Shown one piece after another: positions 52,935 to 63,618 of a stretch of DNA of 64,000 bases. A program made the translations under genes and the position numbers. Below the pieces are notes generated by a model, which was given only the letters and a program-made list of their open reading frames with translations, was not told the DNA's origin and did no database searches. The stretch is from ZYF759 sp046297455 (GTDB lineage Bacteria > Pseudomonadota > Alphaproteobacteria > Rhizobiales > Rhizobiaceae), in contig JBKBIT010000014.1 in NCBI GenBank assembly GCA_046297455.1, positions 1-64,000 on the forward strand, written 5' to 3'. The stretch's first letter is position 1. Every line of letters starts with the position of its first letter.

Positions 52935-54062
52935 CTACCACCATACACCGCCGCGACGGATGCGCAGCCGCGGGCGGCCGTCCGTCTGCGGCAGCTTGTC
53001 CGTACCGGCCGGCCTGTCGCCTGCGCCGCCCTCGTGGATGGGGCGGATGCCGGCGCGCTTGAGCATCTCGGCCAGCCTGCGCAGTTCTTCCTCGCGCCGG
53101 CGCCCGAGCCTGCGCGGCACGCTGGGCACCGACGGGCCGATGCTGGCGCGGCTTGGCCGGGCCTCACGGACAGCGGGCTCCGGTAGGTCGTCGGGCCGCT
53201 TCTTCAGCGCCATCAGCCGGGCGACGCGCTGGTCGGTCGGCGGGTGGCTCCTCAAGAGCGACGGGTCGGGAATGCGGCCGCCAGGCAGCATCATTGCCTC
53301 CCAGTGCCGCCTTTGCGCGGTCTCCAGTTTGACCAGCGCGGAGGCCAAGCCGTCCGGGTCGCCCGTCAGCATGGCGGCGCCCAGATCGGCGTCGAATTCG
53401 CGTGTGCGCGACAGCGCCAGTTGCAGGAGGCCGCCAATCGTCGGTGACAGTACCAGGATCAGCACCGCCAGCCACGGCACCTGAACCTGATAGCCACCGG
53501 CCATGAAGCCGATATTGATGAACAGCGTCACGATGCCCACGGTCGACATGAAGGAGGTGTAGCGCGAGACCATATCGGCGAATGCCATCACCCGCAGGTC
53601 CTCGTGCGCGATGTGGCTGACCTCGTGCGCCAGCACGCCGGCCAGTTCCCGCAGCGACAGCGCGCGGATAAGCCCATCCGTGATGGCGATCGCCGAATCC
53701 TCGCGTCTTCCAACCGCAAACGCGTTGAGCACGCGCGAAGGCACCACGTGCAGCTTCGGCACCGAGGGCAGGCTCGCCCGCCCGGCCAGTTCATCCATGA
53801 TCGCATGGCCCTCGGGGAACTGATGTCGCGGGATCGCCCGCGCTTCGTACATCGACAGGACCATCTTCGGGCCCACGCGCCCGACCATGGCAACGGTTAC
53901 GCCGCCCAGCACCAGCGCCATCACCACGCCGACCGGCCCGGCGAAGACATAGGCAGTCAAGGCCAGCAGGGCCAGGCTGCCGCCGGCCAGAAGCCAGGTA
54001 TGGACGAGGTTGAGCGTCCGATGGCCGCGGAGCAGGGGATGGTCTTTATCGCGAAGGTTCAT
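52935..54062 (-). CDS. M48-family zinc metalloprotease (HtpX-like)
   Basis: 375 residues. Four hydrophobic segments: two at the N-terminus (WLLAGGSLALLALTAYVFA, VVMALVLGGVTVAMV) and two after the active site. Zinc motif HEVSH (146-150) and the third ligand in TREFDADLGAA. The C-terminal 100 residues are basic and disordered, longer than in E. coli HtpX. It should degrade damaged membrane proteins. It is divergent from dnaK, sharing 242 bp of upstream DNA, which fits a heat-shock role; no own RpoH box was found. Confidence 0.9.
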   Translation of the reverse strand: MNLRDKDHPLLRGHRTLNLVHTWLLAGGSLALLALTAYVFAGPVGVVMALVLGGVTVAMVGRVGPKMVLSMYEARAIPRHQFPEGHAIMDELAGRASLPSVPKLHVVPSRVLNAFAVGRREDSAIAITDGLIRALSLRELAGVLAHEVSHIAHEDLRVMAFADMVSRYTSFMSTVGIVTLFINIGFMAGGYQVQVPWLAVLILVLSPTIGGLLQLALSRTREFDADLGAAMLTGDPDGLASALVKLETAQRRHWEAMMLPGGRIPDPSLLRSHPPTDQRVARLMALKKRPDDLPEPAVREARPSRASIGPSVPSVPRRLGRRREEELRRLAEMLKRAGIRPIHEGGAGDRPAGTDKLPQTDGRPRLRIRRGGVWW

Positions 54063-54148
54063 GATCGAGATATGGGATGAATACGGTCCGTTGCCAGCCG
54101 TCTGGCGGCCCGCCGACGCTGTTGGTGGATTTTAGCCCGGCATCCCGG

Positions 54149-54177
54149 CTTGCGAGACATTTTGCCTGTTCTTATAT
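54149..54177 (+). promoter_or_regulatory. RpoH (sigma-32) promoter of dnaK
   Basis: CTTG (54149-54152), 18-bp spacer, CTTATAT (54171-54177): a full match to the alphaproteobacterial heat-shock consensus CTTG-N17/18-CYTATNT. The RNA would start near 54184, leaving a leader of about 120 nt. Confidence 0.82.
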
Positions 54178-54304
54178 ACGCGCCAACCAAGCGCGCCGCT
54201 CGGAATCAGCTGCGGCACGCCGTATTTCGCGACAACCAAGGGGTCGTCGTCGGGAACGCCTCGCAAGGGTCCAGGACGGCCTGCTAGACGGAGAGAGAAG
54301 AAAC

Positions 54305-56224
<1,920 letters not shown>

Positions 56225-56244
56225 GCAGGCATTTAGTTGATATC

Positions 56245-56270
56245 GAAACCCGGCCTCAGCGCCGGGTTTC
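56245..56270 (+). terminator. Hairpin between dnaK and dnaJ
   Basis: GAAACCCGGC (56245-56254) / GCCGGGTTTC (56261-56270), perfect 10-bp stem with a 6-nt loop, 21 bp after the dnaK stop. The T run is part of the stem only, so it may terminate partially and lower dnaJ expression. Confidence 0.55.
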
Positions 56271-56419
56271 GACTTCCGAGTTCCCCGCAAGGCCCGTCTG
56301 AACGTAACCGTATGTCGAAATACGAAGACGGGTGATCGTTCATCCCGGACGATCCGTCTGAAGCATTGGGGACTCGGATGGCAAGGGCATTTGAGCGGGA
56401 CAGCCAGCCTGGAGCGAGC

Positions 56420-57541
56420 ATGAAGGCCGACTTCTATTCCACACTCGGGGTGTCGAAGGGCGCGAGCGACGCGGAGCTGAAAAGCGCCTATCGCAAGCTA
56501 GCCATGCAGTTCCACCCCGACCGCAATCCCGGCAACGAGGAAGCCGAGCACAAGTTCAAGGAAATCAACGAGGCCTACGAAGCCTTGAAGGACCCCCAGA
56601 AGCGCGCCGCCTACGACCGCTTCGGCCATGCAGCCTTTGAAAACGGTGGCATGGGCGGTGCCAACGGTTTTGGCGGCGGCGGCTTTGCCGACATCTTCGA
56701 GGAATTCTTCGGCGACATGATGGGCGGCCGACGCCGATCCGGCGGTCGCGACCGTGGCGCCGACCTTCGCTACAATATGGAGATCGGGCTGGACGAGGCC
56801 TTTGCAGGCAAGACAGCTGAAATCCGCGTGCCAGCTTCCATGACGTGCGAGGACTGCACAGGGTCCGGCGCCAAGCCTGGAACCCAGCCGGTTACCTGCT
56901 CGATGTGCTCGGGCACCGGACGCGTTCGCGCCACACAAGGCTTCTTCTCCATCGAACGCGGCTGCCCGCAATGCCACGGGCGCGGCCAGACGATCGAGGA
57001 CCCTTGCCCCAAATGTGCAGGCCAGGGCCGCGTCATCGAAGAGCGCTCGCTGTCGGTCAATATCCCTGCCGGCATCGAAGACGGCACGCGCATCAGGCTT
57101 GCCGGCGAGGGCGAGGCCGGAATGCGCGGCGGACCATCCGGCGATCTCTATATATTCCTGTCGGTCAGGCCCCACGAATTCTTCCAGCGAGACGGCGCCG
57201 ATCTCTATTGCAAGGTGCCCATCTCGATGACGACCGCGGCACTTGGCGGCGCGTTCGAAGTGACCACGCTCGACGGCACCCAGACCCGCGTCAAGGTTCC
57301 GGAAGGCACCCAGAATGGCAAGCAATTCCGGCTCAAGGGCAAAGGCATGCCTGTGCTGCGCCAGGCTGCATTGGGCGATCTCTACATCCAGGTCGCCGTC
57401 GAGACACCGCAAAGCCTGACCAAGCGGCAGCGTGAACTGCTCGAGGAATTCGAGCAGATTTCATCGAAGGAAAACAGCCCGCAATCGGCTGGCTTCTTCA
57501 GCCGCATGAAGGACTTCTTCGAGTCGTTCGGCGATCGTTAG
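56420..57541 (+). CDS. dnaJ: Chaperone DnaJ (Hsp40)
   Basis: 373 residues from the ATG at 56420 (TGGAGCG upstream). J domain (1-70) with the HPD motif in AMQFHPDRNPGN, G/F-rich linker (GGMGGANGFGGGGFAD), four CxxCxGxG zinc repeats (CEDCTGSG, CSMCSGTG, CPQCHGRG, CPKCAGQG) and two client-binding beta domains. It delivers substrates to DnaK and stimulates its ATPase. Same strand as dnaK. Confidence 0.98.
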   Translation: MKADFYSTLGVSKGASDAELKSAYRKLAMQFHPDRNPGNEEAEHKFKEINEAYEALKDPQKRAAYDRFGHAAFENGGMGGANGFGGGGFADIFEEFFGDMMGGRRRSGGRDRGADLRYNMEIGLDEAFAGKTAEIRVPASMTCEDCTGSGAKPGTQPVTCSMCSGTGRVRATQGFFSIERGCPQCHGRGQTIEDPCPKCAGQGRVIEERSLSVNIPAGIEDGTRIRLAGEGEAGMRGGPSGDLYIFLSVRPHEFFQRDGADLYCKVPISMTTAALGGAFEVTTLDGTQTRVKVPEGTQNGKQFRLKGKGMPVLRQAALGDLYIQVAVETPQSLTKRQRELLEEFEQISSKENSPQSAGFFSRMKDFFESFGDR

Positions 57542-57672
57542 GGACGTAGAAGCCTCCTTCCGTATACACGGTGATCCATGGCGCATCTGGCGTGCTTGAC
57601 CATATCGGCTGCTGCAAACGCGTGAACGCCCTGTCCAGCATGGGTTATGGCGTGATGCCAATTTCGAAAATG

Positions 57673-57699
57673 ACATTGCGCGCTGTGATGTAGCAATGT
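57673..57699. promoter_or_regulatory. Inverted repeat upstream of the LigM-like gene
   Basis: ACATTGC (57673-57679) and GCAATGT (57693-57699), 13-bp spacer, flanked by TTTCG and CGAAA. It lies about 110 bp before the O-demethylase start in a 268-bp gap. The size suits a LysR-type binding site, and a LysR gene follows the O-demethylase. Confidence 0.4.
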
Positions 57700-57809
57700 A
57701 CGAAATGTATACAAAAATTGCCGAGAGTGGTCGGATATGGCGTCCGGCCCCTTTCGAATGTTGTCCTTAGGGATGTGATTTCAAAAAGAAGCTGAGGGAG
57801 GTGACCAGC

Positions 57810-59222
57810 ATGGCGCCAAGGAATCTGGAAGAACTGTTGAAGGCTAGCGGCGATACCGTCAGCCATCTGCGCAACTCGAAGATCGGAATGTATGTGTATC
57901 CGGTGGTCGCGCCGGAATTCACCAACTGGCGTGACGAACAGCGCGCCTGGCGCCATTCGGCGGTGCTCTTCGACCAGACCCACCACATGGACGAATTGAT
58001 CGTGGAGGGACCGCAGGCGGCCGAGTTCCTGAGCCATGTCGGCATCAACTCGTTTGCCAATTTCGACGAGAACCGGGCCAAGCACTTCGTGCCGGTGACG
58101 CCTGCCGGCCATGTCATCGGCGACATGATCATCTTCCGCGAGCGCGAGGACAAGTTCGTGCTGGTGGGCCGCGCGCCGACCGCCAACTGGGTCCAGTTCC
58201 AGCAGGCCTTCGGCAAGTGGAACGTGCGCACGCATCGCGACCCGCGCTCCGATTCCCGGCCTGACGGCAAGGCGATCTACCGGACCCATTACCGCTTCCA
58301 GATCCAGGGTCCTGATGCCGACAAGGTGCTGGCCAAGATGAATGGCGGGCCGGTCCAGGAGATCAAGTTCTTCCATGTCGACTGGATCAATGTCGGCTCC
58401 AAGAAGGTGCGCGCGCTGCGCCACGGCATGGCCGGCGCGCCGGGCCTCGAGATCTGGGGTCCCTACGAGGACAAGGCCTACATCCAGTCGGTCATTCTGC
58501 AGGCGGGTATCGACGCCGGCGTAGACCTGCGTCGCGTCGGTTCGCGCGCCTACTCCACCAACACGCTGGAATCTGGCTGGATTCCCTCGCCGCTGCCCGG
58601 CATCTACACCGGCGACGGCATGATGTCGGAATACCGCCAGTGGCTCGGTACCGATTCCTATGAGGCGGGCGGCTCGATCGGCGGCAGTTTCGTATCGAAG
58701 AACATCGAGGACTACTACACCACGCCGTTCGAACTGGGTTATGGCTTCTATATCGGCTGGAAGAAGGACGGCTTCATCGGCAAGGACGCGCTGGTCGCCA
58801 TGAAGGACAAGCCGACCCGCAAGAAGGTAACCTTCGAATGGAACGACGAGGACCTGATGAAGGTCATCCATTCCTCCTTCAAGCCGGGCGGTGAGAACTA
58901 CAAGTGGATCGACCTGCCGCAGCCCAACTATGCCTCGTCGAGCTTCGACAAGGTAATGATGGGTGACAAGCATGTCGGCCTGTCGATGTTCAACGGCTAT
59001 TCCTTCAACGAGCGCTGCATGCTCTCGCTTGGTGTCGTCGACGCCAGCGTGAACGAAGGCGACGTGCTGACCCTTATCTGGGGCGAGCCGGATGGCGGCA
59101 CCGAGAAGACCTCGACCGAGCGCCACAAGCAGGCCGAAATCCGCGTTCGCGTCTCTCCGACGCCCTATGCGAGCGAGGCCCGCGAGAACTATGCGGACAG
59201 CTGGCGCACCCGCAAGGACTGA
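57810..59222 (+). CDS. GcvT-family tetrahydrofolate-dependent O-demethylase (LigM/DesA-like)
   Basis: 470 residues from the ATG at 57810, 8 nt after AGGGAGG. The protein follows LigM, the vanillate O-demethylase of Sphingobium, from end to end: NLEELLKASGDTVSHLRNS, YVYPVVAPEFTNWRDEQ, AVLFDQTHHM, FQIQGPDADKVL, LRHGMAGAPGLEIWGPYE, YSTNTLESGWIPSPLPGIYTGD and IGGSFVSKNIEDYY. Family members move a methyl group from a methoxyaromatic (vanillate, syringate) or, in DmdA, from DMSP to tetrahydrofolate. Length and landmarks fit LigM/DesA better than the roughly 370-residue DmdA. A LysR regulator and a TRAP transporter follow, which suggests uptake and demethylation of an aromatic or other methylated acid. 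Confidence 0.85.
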   Translation: MAPRNLEELLKASGDTVSHLRNSKIGMYVYPVVAPEFTNWRDEQRAWRHSAVLFDQTHHMDELIVEGPQAAEFLSHVGINSFANFDENRAKHFVPVTPAGHVIGDMIIFREREDKFVLVGRAPTANWVQFQQAFGKWNVRTHRDPRSDSRPDGKAIYRTHYRFQIQGPDADKVLAKMNGGPVQEIKFFHVDWINVGSKKVRALRHGMAGAPGLEIWGPYEDKAYIQSVILQAGIDAGVDLRRVGSRAYSTNTLESGWIPSPLPGIYTGDGMMSEYRQWLGTDSYEAGGSIGGSFVSKNIEDYYTTPFELGYGFYIGWKKDGFIGKDALVAMKDKPTRKKVTFEWNDEDLMKVIHSSFKPGGENYKWIDLPQPNYASSSFDKVMMGDKHVGLSMFNGYSFNERCMLSLGVVDASVNEGDVLTLIWGEPDGGTEKTSTERHKQAEIRVRVSPTPYASEARENYADSWRTRKD

Positions 59223-59248
59223 GACACGGCATAGGTCGTTCGACATTC

Positions 59249-59272
59249 GTACCCGGCCATCGTGCCGGGTAC
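59249..59272 (+). terminator. Hairpin terminator behind the O-demethylase gene
   Basis: GTACCCGGC (59249-59257) / GCCGGGTAC (59264-59272), 9-bp stem, followed by TTTCC. It separates the enzyme gene from the LysR gene. Confidence 0.65.
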
Positions 59273-59372
59273 TTTCCGTTGACGGTTCAACATAGAGCGT
59301 AGCGCGAAAGGCCAGAAGCCATCGGCTTGCTTGTCTATTCCAACGCTCCGTTCTCAAGCGTAGAAGGTTGGC

Positions 59373-60596
59373 ATGAATGCTTATCCGAACCTGCGCCACA
59401 TCAGGCTTCTCAAGCACGTCATCGCCCTGAACTCCCTGTCGAAGGCGGCTGACGCTGTCGGCATTTCGCAACCTGCCGCTTCGCAGGCCATCGCCGGGCT
59501 TGAAGAGCATTTCGGCGGCCAGCTGTTCGAGCGCCGCTCCGGCGGCGTCTATGTCACGGAGCGCGGTCGTATTGCTGCTGCCCGGGCTGTCCGGGTGGCA
59601 GACCTTCTGGGGGAAGCCATTGCCGACCTTGGGCGCAACAGCCGCACGGCACGCGGTTCTGGACCCGAGCTTCTGGAGACGCATGCCACGATCGCTCATC
59701 TGCGGGCTTTATCCGCCTTTGCCAGGACCGGAAGCTTCGCTGCGGCAGCACGACAACTCGACCAGGCAGAACCGTCCGTCCAGCGGGCGGCGCGCGAGAT
59801 TGAACGCATTGCCGGCGTGCCGCTCTTCGAGGGGCGCCCACGCACGATCCAGTTGACGCCCGCCGGCATGGCGCTTGCCGGCTCGGCTAGCCTTGCGCTC
59901 AAGGAACTGGAGAGCGCGGCCGAAGAGGTCGCGGAACTGGACGGGCGTTTCGACGGTCATGTCGCGATCGGCACCCTGCCGATGGTGCGTACCCGCATCA
60001 TTCCCGATACGCTGGCCTCCTGGTGCGCGCGACGACCGCATGCCTCGGTAGAGATGATCGACGGGCCTTATGATCTCCTGATCCACAGCCTCGCGCTCGG
60101 CGAAATTGATATACTGGTCGGCGCCTTGCGGGAGAGCCCTGCGCCGCGCGGTTTCGTGCAGGAGAAACTGTTCGACGATGGGCTGGCCATCGTTGCCCGT
60201 GCGGGCCATCCGCTTACCGGCTGGTCTTCGCTGGAACCTCGAGATCTGGCGCCCTACCCTTGGGTGTTGCCCAGAAAGGGCACACCCACCCGAGCCATTT
60301 TCGACAGCTTCGCTGCCCGGGCGGAATTGACCAACAGCCGTGGCCTGGTCGAGACCGGCTCGCTGGTCACCATACGTGGTCTGCTGCTTCAGACCGACCG
60401 GCTGACCGTGGTGTCGCCGCGCCAGATCGAATTCGAATGCGCGGCGGGCTTGCTGGCCGTCTTGCCAATCGAGCTGCCCGGCACGGCGCGCCCGATCGGG
60501 GTAACGACCAGGCAGGGATGGATGCCCACCGCCTTGCAGGCGGAATTCCTGGAAGAGCTCCGCCGGGCTGCTGCGCCCGGCGTCTCGACGGCCTAG
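59373..60596 (+). CDS. LysR-type regulator with two tandem helix-turn-helix domains
   Basis: 407 residues, about 100 more than usual. There are two LysR DNA-binding domains: residues 7-66 (LRHIRLLKHVIALNSLSKAADAVGISQPAASQAIAGLEEHFGGQLFER split at the turn) and residues 107-166 (LRALSAFARTGSFAAAARQLDQAEPSVQRAAREIERIAGVPLFE). A normal substrate-binding domain follows (about 190-395). Position after the O-demethylase and convergent with the TRAP operon make it the likely regulator of both. Double-HTH LysR proteins are uncommon and might bind longer or paired sites. Confidence 0.9.
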   Translation: MNAYPNLRHIRLLKHVIALNSLSKAADAVGISQPAASQAIAGLEEHFGGQLFERRSGGVYVTERGRIAAARAVRVADLLGEAIADLGRNSRTARGSGPELLETHATIAHLRALSAFARTGSFAAAARQLDQAEPSVQRAAREIERIAGVPLFEGRPRTIQLTPAGMALAGSASLALKELESAAEEVAELDGRFDGHVAIGTLPMVRTRIIPDTLASWCARRPHASVEMIDGPYDLLIHSLALGEIDILVGALRESPAPRGFVQEKLFDDGLAIVARAGHPLTGWSSLEPRDLAPYPWVLPRKGTPTRAIFDSFAARAELTNSRGLVETGSLVTIRGLLLQTDRLTVVSPRQIEFECAAGLLAVLPIELPGTARPIGVTTRQGWMPTALQAEFLEELRRAAAPGVSTA

Positions 60597-60599
60597 CCG

Positions 60600-61907
60600 C
60601 TAGCGACCCATCATCGTCTGGGGCAGGAACAGCGCGATGTCCGGGAACATGATGAGCAGCATCACGCAAACGCCCATGGCCAGCCAGAACGGCACGATGC
60701 CGGCATAGATCCGGCTGAGCGGAACATGCTCGGCCACGCCCTTCACGATGAACACATTTATCCCGACGGGCGGACTTATCAGCCCCATCTCCAGCACGAT
60801 CACCATGATAATGCCGAACCAGATCGGGTCGTAGCCGAGTGTAATGATGATCGGCAGGACGATCGGCACCGTCAGCACCATCATGGCGAAGCCTTCCATG
60901 AAGGTGCCGAGGATGATGTAGCCGACGAGTATCACCAGCAGGATGACGAGGGCAGGCACAGCGAGGTCGCCGACCATGGCGGCCAGTTCGACCGGGATGC
61001 GCGTCAGCGCCAAGAACGGCGCGAAGAAATGCGCTCCGATCAGGATAAGGAACACCATGGCCGTGGTGCGGATCGTGTCGAGCAGCGCCGCTGAAAGTGT
61101 CGTCAAATTCAGGCGGCCGCGTCTGAGCGCGTCAAGGAAGGTCAGAAAGGCGCCGACAGCGGCGGCCTCCGTCACGGTGAAGATGCCGAGATAAATGCCG
61201 CCCAGGACGATGAGCACGATGAACAGCAAGGCACCCGAATGGATAAGAACCTTGAAGCGCTCGACAAGCGTTGGCTTCTCTCCGGGCGGCCCGGCTTCGG
61301 GCCGCAGAATGGCGATGATGAAGACCGTGATGACAAACAGCAGGGTCAAGAGCACACCGGGCAGGAAACCTGCCAGAAACAATCGCCCGACGGATTGTTC
61401 CGTCAGGAGTCCGTATACGATCAGCACGGTCGATGGTGGGATCAGAATGCCAAGCGTGCCGCCGGCGGCGATAGCGCCGGTGGCAAGCCGGTTGTCATAT
61501 TTGTATCGCTCCATTTCCGGCAGCGCGACCTTGCCCATCGTAGCGGCAGCCGCGATGGATGAACCGGAAAGAGCCGCAAAGCCTGCGCAAGCCAGGATGG
61601 TGGCAGCCGCCAATCCTCCGCGCCGATGTCCGATCCAGGTATATGCCGTCCGATAGAGGTCCGTGCCCATGCCGGAAACGCTTGCGAATGAGCCCATCAG
61701 GACAAAGAGCGGGATGACGCTGAGCGTAAATACGGCCGAATAGGAATAGGGAAACTGCCCCATCACATTCAAGGCAGCAGCAGGCGAGTTCAGGATCGCG
61801 ATGCCACCGGCCCCAACCAGCATCATCGAAAGTCCGATCGGCATCCGAAGCGCCAGCAGCACGAAGAGCGCCACCAGGCCGACGATCCCGGCCATTGTCG
61901 GTGTCAT
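60600..61907 (-). CDS. TRAP transporter large permease (DctM family)
   Basis: 435 residues from the ATG at 61907; longer readings would run into the preceding gene. About 12 hydrophobic segments, with the DctM features LALRMPIGLSMMLVGAGG, LSGSSIAAAATMGKVALPEM, ATGAIAAGGTLGILIPPSTVLIVYG (read across two helices) and a late GLISPPVGINVFIVKG. It forms the sodium-driven translocation channel with the small permease. The start overlaps the DctQ stop by 4 bp. The C-terminus converges with the LysR gene 3 bp apart. Confidence 0.95.
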   Translation of the reverse strand: MTPTMAGIVGLVALFVLLALRMPIGLSMMLVGAGGIAILNSPAAALNVMGQFPYSYSAVFTLSVIPLFVLMGSFASVSGMGTDLYRTAYTWIGHRRGGLAAATILACAGFAALSGSSIAAAATMGKVALPEMERYKYDNRLATGAIAAGGTLGILIPPSTVLIVYGLLTEQSVGRLFLAGFLPGVLLTLLFVITVFIIAILRPEAGPPGEKPTLVERFKVLIHSGALLFIVLIVLGGIYLGIFTVTEAAAVGAFLTFLDALRRGRLNLTTLSAALLDTIRTTAMVFLILIGAHFFAPFLALTRIPVELAAMVGDLAVPALVILLVILVGYIILGTFMEGFAMMVLTVPIVLPIIITLGYDPIWFGIIMVIVLEMGLISPPVGINVFIVKGVAEHVPLSRIYAGIVPFWLAMGVCVMLLIMFPDIALFLPQTMMGR

Positions 61908-62410
61908 GTCGATTCCTGTCCGGTGTCGAATTTGGCCCGCAATGCCTTGGCCGCTTCGAGCAGCATGACCAGCGAGAACAGCCCGGCCGAAATGGCGATG
62001 GCGAGTTGGAACGGGAACTTCGGGATGCGCATCATGTTGGTTGCGTCGCCGAAGCGCAGGCCATTGAAAGCATGGATGCCGCTGCGCCAGGCCACCATGG
62101 CAAGCAGCACCGCCGCTGTGAGCAAGACCAGGAAATTGAGCCAGCGCATATATGGCCGATCCAGCCAACGCGAGAAGATGTCGACTGACACATGGCCCTT
62201 GGTGATTGCGGTGTAGGGTAGCCCGAATGCCACGATAATGGCCATGATCAGTTCGGTCATTTCGTAGCCGCCCCGGAAGGGGCGGCCATAGAAATAGCGC
62301 ATGAAAATCTCATAAACGATCAGGAACATGAGACCGAGGAGGACCACGCCTCCGGCATAAGCCAGATAGCGCAATCCTCTTTCGAGCCAGACTTCCATGC
62401 GGTCGAGCAT
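61904..62410 (-). CDS. TRAP transporter small permease (DctQ family)
   Basis: 168 residues, four membrane helices with the DctQ pattern: LAYAGGVVLLGLMFLIVYEIFMRYF, GGYEMTELIMAIIVAFGLPYTA, GHVSVDIFSRWL and a last helix IAISAGLFSLVMLLEAAKAL. It couples the large permease to the membrane complex. Middle gene of the DctP-DctQ-DctM operon; 9 bp after DctP and overlapping DctM. Confidence 0.93.
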   Translation of the reverse strand: MLDRMEVWLERGLRYLAYAGGVVLLGLMFLIVYEIFMRYFYGRPFRGGYEMTELIMAIIVAFGLPYTAITKGHVSVDIFSRWLDRPYMRWLNFLVLLTAAVLLAMVAWRSGIHAFNGLRFGDATNMMRIPKFPFQLAIAISAGLFSLVMLLEAAKALRAKFDTGQEST

Positions 62411-62419
62411 CTGAACCTG

Positions 62420-63460
62420 CTATTCGTCGAGCTCGAACCCGGCAACCGCGAGGAGTTCACGGCCATCGATACCCTGGCCTTCCATGCTCTCTGCCCATGC
62501 CTCGATGATCGGCCGCAATCTCTCACGGATTCGATCCTGCTCTTCCTCGGAAAGCTCGATGACTTCCTTGCCATCGACGCCACGGGCAAACTCGACGGCT
62601 TCTTCGGCGCGATCGAGATAGGCCTGGGTGGCCCGATTGCTCATCTCGATGCCCGTCGTGCGGTCGATGATCTCCTGCAGGTCCGGAGACAGATTGTCGT
62701 AGCTGGCCTGGTTCATCACCACCGTGAACTGCGAACGGCCGAATACGGGGCCGGTGATGGTGAAGTAGTTGGCCACTTCGTGCAGGCTGAAGTCCAGGAT
62801 CGTCGTGAACGGAACCATCGCGCCGTCGATGACGCTACGCTCGAGTTGCGGATAGACCTCGGTAATGGCCATGGCCACGGGGGTGGCGCCCATGTGCTCG
62901 ATCTGGTTCGCCTGACCCGCCGAAGGAGAGCGCAAAAGCATGCCTTCGATATCGTCCAGGCTGCGGATCGGGCGCTGGTTCGTCATGATGCCGGCGTCGT
63001 CGGCTGCCCACAGTGCGAGAATCTTCAGGTTCTGATACTCGGGCTCGAGATGGCCACCCTCGATCAGATCCCACATGACTCTGGTCGCGGCGATGCCGTC
63101 TTCTGCGAGGCCGGGCAGTTCCAGCATCTGGGTGCGCGGGAACTGGGCCGAGGTGTAGCCCGGCAGAGAGAAGGCCATATCCCATGTGCCTTCCTGCGTG
63201 CCACGAATGAGTTCGGGCGCGCCGCCGCCAAGCTGCATGGACGGATAAAGGGTGATCTTCAGCTCACCACCGCTCTCTTCCTCGACCTGCGCAGCCCAAG
63301 GCTGCAGGATCTCGCGGAAGATGATGTGGCCTGGGCCAACGAAGGTGTGAAGGCGTAGTTCCGTCTGCGCTTCTGCAGACGTGGTCATCAACGCCGTTCC
63401 AGCCAGCAGCGCACCAGTCATGGCGAGCGCGCCGGCCTTGAATCCGGATCTCATAAACAT
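62420..63460 (-). CDS. TRAP transporter substrate-binding protein (DctP family)
   Basis: 346 residues. Signal peptide (AGALAMTGALLAGTALMTTSAEAQ) and the DctP pattern: TELRLHTFVGPGHIIFREILQPWAAQVEEESGGELKI (split), IRGTQEGTWDMAFSLPGY, LDDIEGMLLRSPSAGQANQIEHMGATPVAM, and LERSVIDGAMVPFTTI. The conserved arginine in LLRSP should bind a carboxylate group of the ligand, so an organic acid is imported. First gene of the operon. The substrate is unknown, but the O-demethylase next door points to a methoxylated or methylated acid. Confidence 0.94.
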   Translation of the reverse strand: MFMRSGFKAGALAMTGALLAGTALMTTSAEAQTELRLHTFVGPGHIIFREILQPWAAQVEEESGGELKITLYPSMQLGGGAPELIRGTQEGTWDMAFSLPGYTSAQFPRTQMLELPGLAEDGIAATRVMWDLIEGGHLEPEYQNLKILALWAADDAGIMTNQRPIRSLDDIEGMLLRSPSAGQANQIEHMGATPVAMAITEVYPQLERSVIDGAMVPFTTILDFSLHEVANYFTITGPVFGRSQFTVVMNQASYDNLSPDLQEIIDRTTGIEMSNRATQAYLDRAEEAVEFARGVDGKEVIELSEEEQDRIRERLRPIIEAWAESMEGQGIDGRELLAVAGFELDE

Positions 63461-63502
63461 GGGCAGTCCTCCCTGTCAGTCGCCTTTAGAGGCTAAATCG
63501 CA

Positions 63503-63533
63503 CCTTCATAACCTAGGTTAAGGCTCATGAAGG
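63503..63533. promoter_or_regulatory. Palindrome in the TRAP operon upstream region
   Basis: A perfect 12-bp palindrome TAACCTAGGTTA (63509-63520) lies inside a wider repeat CCTTCAT (63503-63509) / ATGAAGG (63527-63533), about 45-70 bp before the DctP start. Likely operator or part of the promoter; binding protein unknown. Confidence 0.45.
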
Positions 63534-63618
63534 AGCAACAGATTGCATAAAACAGGCATGCCATGTTGCCCTATTCGAAATCCGCGACCGCCCATAAGAA
63601 GTCTCACGATGCGCAGCC

